A stretch of 10,100 nt of DNA from Desulfurellaceae bacterium (GTDB lineage: Bacteria > Campylobacterota_A > Desulfurellia > JAGGSF01): NCBI GenBank assembly GCA_023128455.1, contig JAGMDW010000016.1:1-10100 (forward strand). Reading direction: 5' to 3'. A program made the position numbers and the translations under genes. Of this stretch, positions 6,977 through 10,100 are shown one piece after another. How positions within the stretch are numbered: position 1 is the stretch's first letter; the number at the start of each line of letters is the position of its first letter. A model generated the notes under the pieces. That model saw only the letters and a list, made by a program, of their open reading frames with translations, searched no databases and was not told the DNA's origin.

Positions 6977-8307
6977 CAAAAAAATTCCTTCAACTTCTTC
7001 AGGTTCTCATGCAGCGTAAAAACAATCAGCTTATCCTCAGGCATAATCATATCTTCACCCTTAGGAATAATCACTTCATCCTTTCTTATAATACCTCCTA
7101 CCAGACAACCGCGTGGAAACTTAATGTCTTTTATCAGTTTATTGGCAACATACGATTGACTTCTCACTACATTTTCTATGGCCTCAACTGCGGACTCAAA
7201 AATACTTACCACGGAGACTGTTTGTTCGTGTCTTACAAATCTCAAAATAGCACTGCTGGTAGAAAGTTTGGGAGCAACAATAGCATCTAATCCTAACTTT
7301 ATTGCTAAGGAAAAATATTCACTCGTATTTATTAAAGTGATTGTCCTTTTCACGCCCATTCGCTTGGATAAAAGAGAAACAAGGATATTAAATTCTTGAT
7401 CATTAGTTAAGGCCATTACACAATCGGAAGAAAACACATTTTCTTCTTTTAAAAGTTCTATATCTGATGCATCCCCTTGAACAATAGAGCTTTTTTTTAA
7501 TTCTTTGGAAAGAAACTCACAATTTTTCTTATTTCTCTCTATCACAGTTATATTATAACCACTCTTTTCCAGTTCTTTGGCAACAAGTTTCCCTATATGT
7601 CCACCGCCCATAATAACTACACTTTTTATAGGGAAATACTCTTCATGCATTTCACGGGAAAGAGGTATAATATCTTCTTCTCTTGCAATAAACAAAGCAA
7701 TATCACCAGGGATAAACTTGCAATCGCCGCTAGGAATAATCAATTCATTTTCACGGTAAAGACCTACAACGAGAAAATGAATATCCACTTCTTTCAACGG
7801 TTTAAAGACATGGGGGTTTTTATCCTTTATCTTCAATCCTATAATTTTAACCTTTCCCTGTTCAAACTCCATCACATTTGTAGCGATTGGAATACGCACC
7901 AAATTAGTAATCTCCCTCGCTGTCACCTTCTCCGGATTTATTACATAGGTTGCATTTATTCCGGAGGAACCCATGAGCACGCTATTTTCATAATATTGAG
8001 GGTCTCTCAATCTTACAATCTTGTTTCGCACATGAAACAATCTATCAACCATTAAGGTGGCAATCATATTTACCCTATCATCATTTGTAGCCACCACTAC
8101 AATGTCCGCTTTTTCTATCTCCGCTTTTCTTAAAACAGAAAGAGATGTTCCATCGCCTTGCACCACACCTACATCCAAATTATCACTGATATTTCTTATT
8201 TTTTCAGCATCAATGTCTATCACCATTACATCTACATTTTCTTTCTCCAATGTCTTGGCTACATTATAGCCTACACTTCCTGCTCCTATGACAACTATAT
8301 TAATCAT
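6976..8307 (-). CDS. trkA: Trk potassium uptake system, NAD-binding regulatory subunit
   Basis: TrkA is the peripheral cytosolic subunit that binds NAD(H) or other nucleotides and gates TrkH. The 443 residues form two tandem RCK units. The first Rossmann domain has GAGSVG (8-13), an acidic Asp31 after beta-2 (VIDID) and VQGDGT (49-54), followed by a TrkA-C domain to about residue 215. The second has MGGGHIG (233-239), Glu257 and VQGDAS (276-281), followed by a second TrkA-C domain to the end (IIRKDEVIIPKGEDM, 406-420, is typical). Both nucleotide sites look intact. The frame is open for six more codons, but the ATG at 8307 gives the expected MINIVVIGAG start and overlaps the rpe stop as ATGA. 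The ribosome site is weak, so coupling to rpe is likely. The two-RCK form distinguishes TrkA from the single-RCK KtrA. RCK-C domains in some bacteria bind c-di-AMP, but that cannot be judged here. Confidence 0.96.
   Translation of the reverse strand: MINIVVIGAGSVGYNVAKTLEKENVDVMVIDIDAEKIRNISDNLDVGVVQGDGTSLSVLRKAEIEKADIVVVATNDDRVNMIATLMVDRLFHVRNKIVRLRDPQYYENSVLMGSSGINATYVINPEKVTAREITNLVRIPIATNVMEFEQGKVKIIGLKIKDKNPHVFKPLKEVDIHFLVVGLYRENELIIPSGDCKFIPGDIALFIAREEDIIPLSREMHEEYFPIKSVVIMGGGHIGKLVAKELEKSGYNITVIERNKKNCEFLSKELKKSSIVQGDASDIELLKEENVFSSDCVMALTNDQEFNILVSLLSKRMGVKRTITLINTSEYFSLAIKLGLDAIVAPKLSTSSAILRFVRHEQTVSVVSIFESAVEAIENVVRSQSYVANKLIKDIKFPRGCLVGGIIRKDEVIIPKGEDMIMPEDKLIVFTLHENLKKLKEFF
6986..6990 (-). 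promoter_or_regulatory. Ribosome binding site AAGGA for trkH
   Basis: AAGGA lies in the last codons of trkA, nine bases before the trkH ATG at 6976. It supports that ATG over the TTG one codon earlier. The spacer is a run of seven T followed by G, which also contains the end of trkA. Confidence 0.6.
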
Positions 8308-8966
8308 TTCAGTTTCTCTCTCCACTCCTTCACTGTTTTCCTATAATCCTTACTACTAAATAATGCATTACCAGAAACAAATATATCCGCTCCACATTCA
8401 CGCAACAGCTTCACATTCACCCCGTTGACACCACCATCTACCTCTATAAGAAAATTGTAGTTATCTTTTCTTCTCATCTCATCTAATTCCTCGATCTTCC
8501 TGGATACATCCTTTATGAAGCTCTGTCCAGAAAAACCAGGATTAACAGTCATCACCAACACTACGTCTACCTCATTAAGCACATACTCCAAAAGAGAGGG
8601 ATGCGTGGCAGGATTTAGAGCCACGCCAGCTTTTGCTCCTGCGTTTTTCACTTCACTTATCATCCGATGCAGGTGCAGAGATGCCTCTTGATGAACGGTA
8701 ACTATGTCTGCGCCTGCATCAACAAAAACGGAGGCATATTTCTCTGGATTGGAGATCATCAGATGCACATCTAAGGGAAGATATGTAATTTTTTTTAAGT
8801 TCTCCACAATAATAGGACCAAATGTGATATTTGGCACAAAATGTCCATCCATAACATCTATGTGTATCAAATCTACCCCTGCCCTCTCTAAAGCTTTTAC
8901 TTCTTCTTCCAATCTTGTGATGTCTGCAGCCAGAATAGAAGGTGCAATAAGCGTTTTTCTCCTCAT
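8304..8966 (-). CDS. rpe: Ribulose-phosphate 3-epimerase
   Basis: Rpe interconverts D-ribulose 5-phosphate and D-xylulose 5-phosphate in the pentose phosphate pathway; it is a cytosolic TIM-barrel metalloenzyme. At 220 residues it is of standard length. It shows APSILAAD (8-15, with Ser10), HIDVMDGHFVPN (35-46), DVHLM (66-70), VNPGFSGQ (141-148) and EVDGGV (175-180). The four metal ligands expected for the family are present as His35, Asp37, His68 and Asp177, the two aspartates being the catalytic acid and base. Together these exclude the related D-allulose 6-phosphate epimerase only weakly, but rpe is by far the likelier housekeeping role. The ATG at 8966 overlaps the upstream stop as ATGA, with a G-rich ribosome site four bases upstream. 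The gene sits between ion-transport genes with no obvious pathway link, which suggests co-expression rather than a shared process. Confidence 0.95.
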   Translation of the reverse strand: MRRKTLIAPSILAADITRLEEEVKALERAGVDLIHIDVMDGHFVPNITFGPIIVENLKKITYLPLDVHLMISNPEKYASVFVDAGADIVTVHQEASLHLHRMISEVKNAGAKAGVALNPATHPSLLEYVLNEVDVVLVMTVNPGFSGQSFIKDVSRKIEELDEMRRKDNYNFLIEVDGGVNGVNVKLLRECGADIFVSGNALFSSKDYRKTVKEWREKLK

Positions 8967-9958
8967 TTTTCCCCCACCCTTATTTTTCTAAATTCACCAA
9001 ATAACTCTTCCAATATATCCTCCATTGTTATTATTCCTAAACATTTTTCGTTTTTTTTCACCACCGATAGATGCATCTTTCTGCTGTTCAAAAGTTTAAA
9101 CGCCTCATCTGCAGATACACACGGGCCAATAAACAACGCTGGACGTGAAATCTCCTTTATACTTTTTTTCCTTTCTTCCTTCGCAAATTTTAACAAAAAT
9201 AAGTCCTTCTGATACAAAATTCCTATAATATTTTCTTTAGTTCCCTCATAAACAGGTATGCGAGAATAGTAAATAGATTTTATCTTTTTTAAAACATCCT
9301 CCAAAGTTAAATGAGCAGAAAAGGCCTTTACATCTTGAAGAGGTATCATAATATCTTTTACCGTCACCTCTTCCCATCGAAATGTCCGCTGAATCATCTC
9401 TTCCTCTTCTTTATCCACCACGCCCGTGCCTCTTTCCCTCTTTACCAGCTCTTTAAATTCTTCCTCTCCTAATTTTAAAGGTTGCTCTTCCTTTTGTTTG
9501 GCCAGAATAACATCTATAACTTTGCTAAAAAAACAAAGAGCATATTTTACAGGACATATTAAATGTCCAAAATAATAAATAGGTTTAGCCGCACGAGTGG
9601 AAATGAAAATATTACTTCTCATAGCAAGGGATTTAGGCGTCGTTTCACAAAATATTAAAAGAATAAATGTCATCACTCCAATACTCAAAGCCACCGAAAA
9701 GCTCCCCCACATCTTCAAGAATATATCCGTAATTATACTGGATGCGGCAATATTTACCGCATCAGTGCCCAAAAGTATGGTAACCAAAAGTTCTCTGGGA
9801 TTCCGTAATAATTTTTCTACATATTTGTAACTCTTATTATAATGTTCCTCAATATACACCAGTTGAGTGGTCTGAAGAGAAAAAAGAGCTGTTTCACCGG
9901 CAGAGAAAAAGGCAGAGGCAAAAATCAGAGCGAAAAAAACACAAATTTCAATAACCAT
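8963..9958 (-). CDS. CNNM/CorC-family membrane protein with DUF21 and paired CBS domains
   Basis: The 331 residues are an N-terminal DUF21 (CNNM transmembrane) domain followed by a cytosolic CBS pair. The membrane part (about 1-150) shows FFSAGETALFSL (17-28), LLGTDAVNIAAS (62-73) and the conserved ETTPKSLA (105-112). A linker with GVVDKEEEEMIQ (179-190) leads into CBS1, beginning KDIMIPLQDV (201-210) with SRIPVYEG (232-239), and CBS2 ending GIITMEDILEELFGE (308-322). Family members transport or sense divalent cations, mainly magnesium, and some are annotated as hemolysin C or TlyC. The protein ends nine residues after CBS2, so it lacks the C-terminal CorC_HlyC domain that many members have. 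The CBS pair may bind adenine nucleotides, by analogy with the family. The ATG at 9958 shares one base with the upstream stop (TAATG). Ion specificity cannot be read from the sequence. Confidence 0.9.
   Translation of the reverse strand: MVIEICVFFALIFASAFFSAGETALFSLQTTQLVYIEEHYNKSYKYVEKLLRNPRELLVTILLGTDAVNIAASSIITDIFLKMWGSFSVALSIGVMTFILLIFCETTPKSLAMRSNIFISTRAAKPIYYFGHLICPVKYALCFFSKVIDVILAKQKEEQPLKLGEEEFKELVKRERGTGVVDKEEEEMIQRTFRWEEVTVKDIMIPLQDVKAFSAHLTLEDVLKKIKSIYYSRIPVYEGTKENIIGILYQKDLFLLKFAKEERKKSIKEISRPALFIGPCVSADEAFKLLNSRKMHLSVVKKNEKCLGIITMEDILEELFGEFRKIRVGEK
8971..8980 (-). promoter_or_regulatory. G-rich ribosome binding site for rpe
   Basis: AGGGTGGGGG lies in the final codons of the upstream CNNM gene, four bases before the rpe ATG. 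It supports the chosen start at 8966 and independent initiation in addition to ATGA coupling. Confidence 0.55.
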
Positions 9959-10100
9959 TATTCTCTAAAGTGATTGTATCCTTTATGAGCAATATTCAAC
10001 CTTTGACCTTCTTCTGAAAATTCTATACCCTTTTCTGTTATCTCGCCGATCATTGTTATGGGAATGCCCATAGAAGAAGAAATAGTATGAATATGTTCAT
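9958..10100 (-). CDS. thiL: Thiamine-phosphate kinase, C-terminal 46 residues (partial)
   Basis: Only the end of this gene is in the window; the rest lies beyond the right edge. The 46 visible residues include GIPITMIGEIT (11-21) and end in HKGYNHFRE (38-46). ThiL proteins typically end with a strand of the form (I/V)TxIGxxT followed by a short acidic loop and a terminal G(W/Y)(D/N)HF, which matches E. coli ThiL's KGYDHF. ThiL phosphorylates thiamine monophosphate to the active diphosphate cofactor using ATP. The active site is outside the window, so the call rests on the C-terminal signature alone. Another member of the PurM/SelD/HypE-like superfamily is the alternative. The stop TAA overlaps the ATG of the CNNM gene, so the operon extends beyond this window and its promoter is not visible here. 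Confidence 0.72.
   Translation of the reverse strand, partial: EHIHTISSSMGIPITMIGEITEKGIEFSEEGQRLNIAHKGYNHFRE

Noticed and set aside
6919..7399. Several plus-strand open frames opposite the trkA/trkH junction
   Set aside because: They overlap strongly supported minus-strand genes; AT-rich DNA easily gives such shadow frames.
7597..8055. 152-codon open frame on the plus strand
   Set aside because: It is antisense to trkA, whose two RCK domains are intact. The predicted product shows no recognisable family features.
8304..8330. c-di-AMP or other riboswitch controlling trkA/trkH
   Set aside because: There is no untranslated leader before trkA; its start overlaps the rpe stop. Any leader would be at the operon promoter outside the window.
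9958..10100. TPP riboswitch linked to thiL
   Set aside because: Only the end of thiL is present and its upstream region lies outside the window, so nothing can be said.
1..10100. CRISPR array, insertion sequence, tRNA or rRNA gene, phage or defence system
   Set aside because: No direct repeats with spacers, transposase, terminal inverted repeats or RNA-gene signatures were seen. Coding regions cover all but 31 bases.

Overview
The window is one uninterrupted run of ten genes, all on the minus strand, so it is read from base 10100 down to base 1. It starts inside a gene at the right edge and ends inside another at the left edge. There are no RNA genes, mobile elements, repeats, CRISPR arrays or convincing terminators. 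The only non-coding DNA is a 31-base gap (1895-1925). Most other junctions are stop/start overlaps (TAATG, TGATG or ATGA), and three are longer overlaps of 11, 14 and 44 bases. This is a bacterial polycistronic operon. The DNA is AT-rich; hand-counted 60-base samples run from about 22 to 45 percent GC, and I judge the mean to be in the mid-thirties. The genes suggest a free-living bacterium with a two-subunit Trk potassium system. The YPxGHP/HEAT proteins at the left end are a type I associate with deltaproteobacteria-like and uncultured candidate phyla, but I cannot name the lineage from the sequence.

In transcription order: the C-terminal end of a probable thiamine-phosphate kinase (thiL, 10100-9958); a CNNM/CorC-type membrane protein with paired CBS domains (9958-8963); ribulose-phosphate 3-epimerase (rpe, 8966-8304); the Trk potassium system, regulatory subunit trkA (8307-6976) then channel subunit trkH (6976-5528); a dolichol-phosphate-mannose-synthase-like family 2 glycosyltransferase (5528-4578); a UPF0104 / lysylphosphatidylglycerol-synthase-like membrane protein (4591-3659); tRNA(Ile)-lysidine synthetase (tilS, 3702-2725); release-factor glutamine methyltransferase (prmC, 2735-1926); and, after the small gap, a 529-residue HEAT-repeat protein with an N-terminal YPTGHP domain (1894-305). 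A second, truncated gene (305-1) begins with a diverged copy of that N-terminal domain.

The operon mixes cofactor synthesis, ion transport (CNNM, TrkA, TrkH), a central-carbon enzyme, a lipid-linked sugar / membrane-lipid pair, and two translation-fidelity genes. Only TrkA-TrkH, and probably the glycosyltransferase plus membrane protein, are expected to work directly together. The rest look like co-expressed housekeeping genes.

The least understood part is the left end, where two tandem YPxGHP-domain genes are coupled by TAATG. No function can be assigned, and this is the best candidate for something undescribed. Several start codons had to be chosen against longer open frames (tilS, the glycosyltransferase, trkA, trkH); the reasons are given in the entries.
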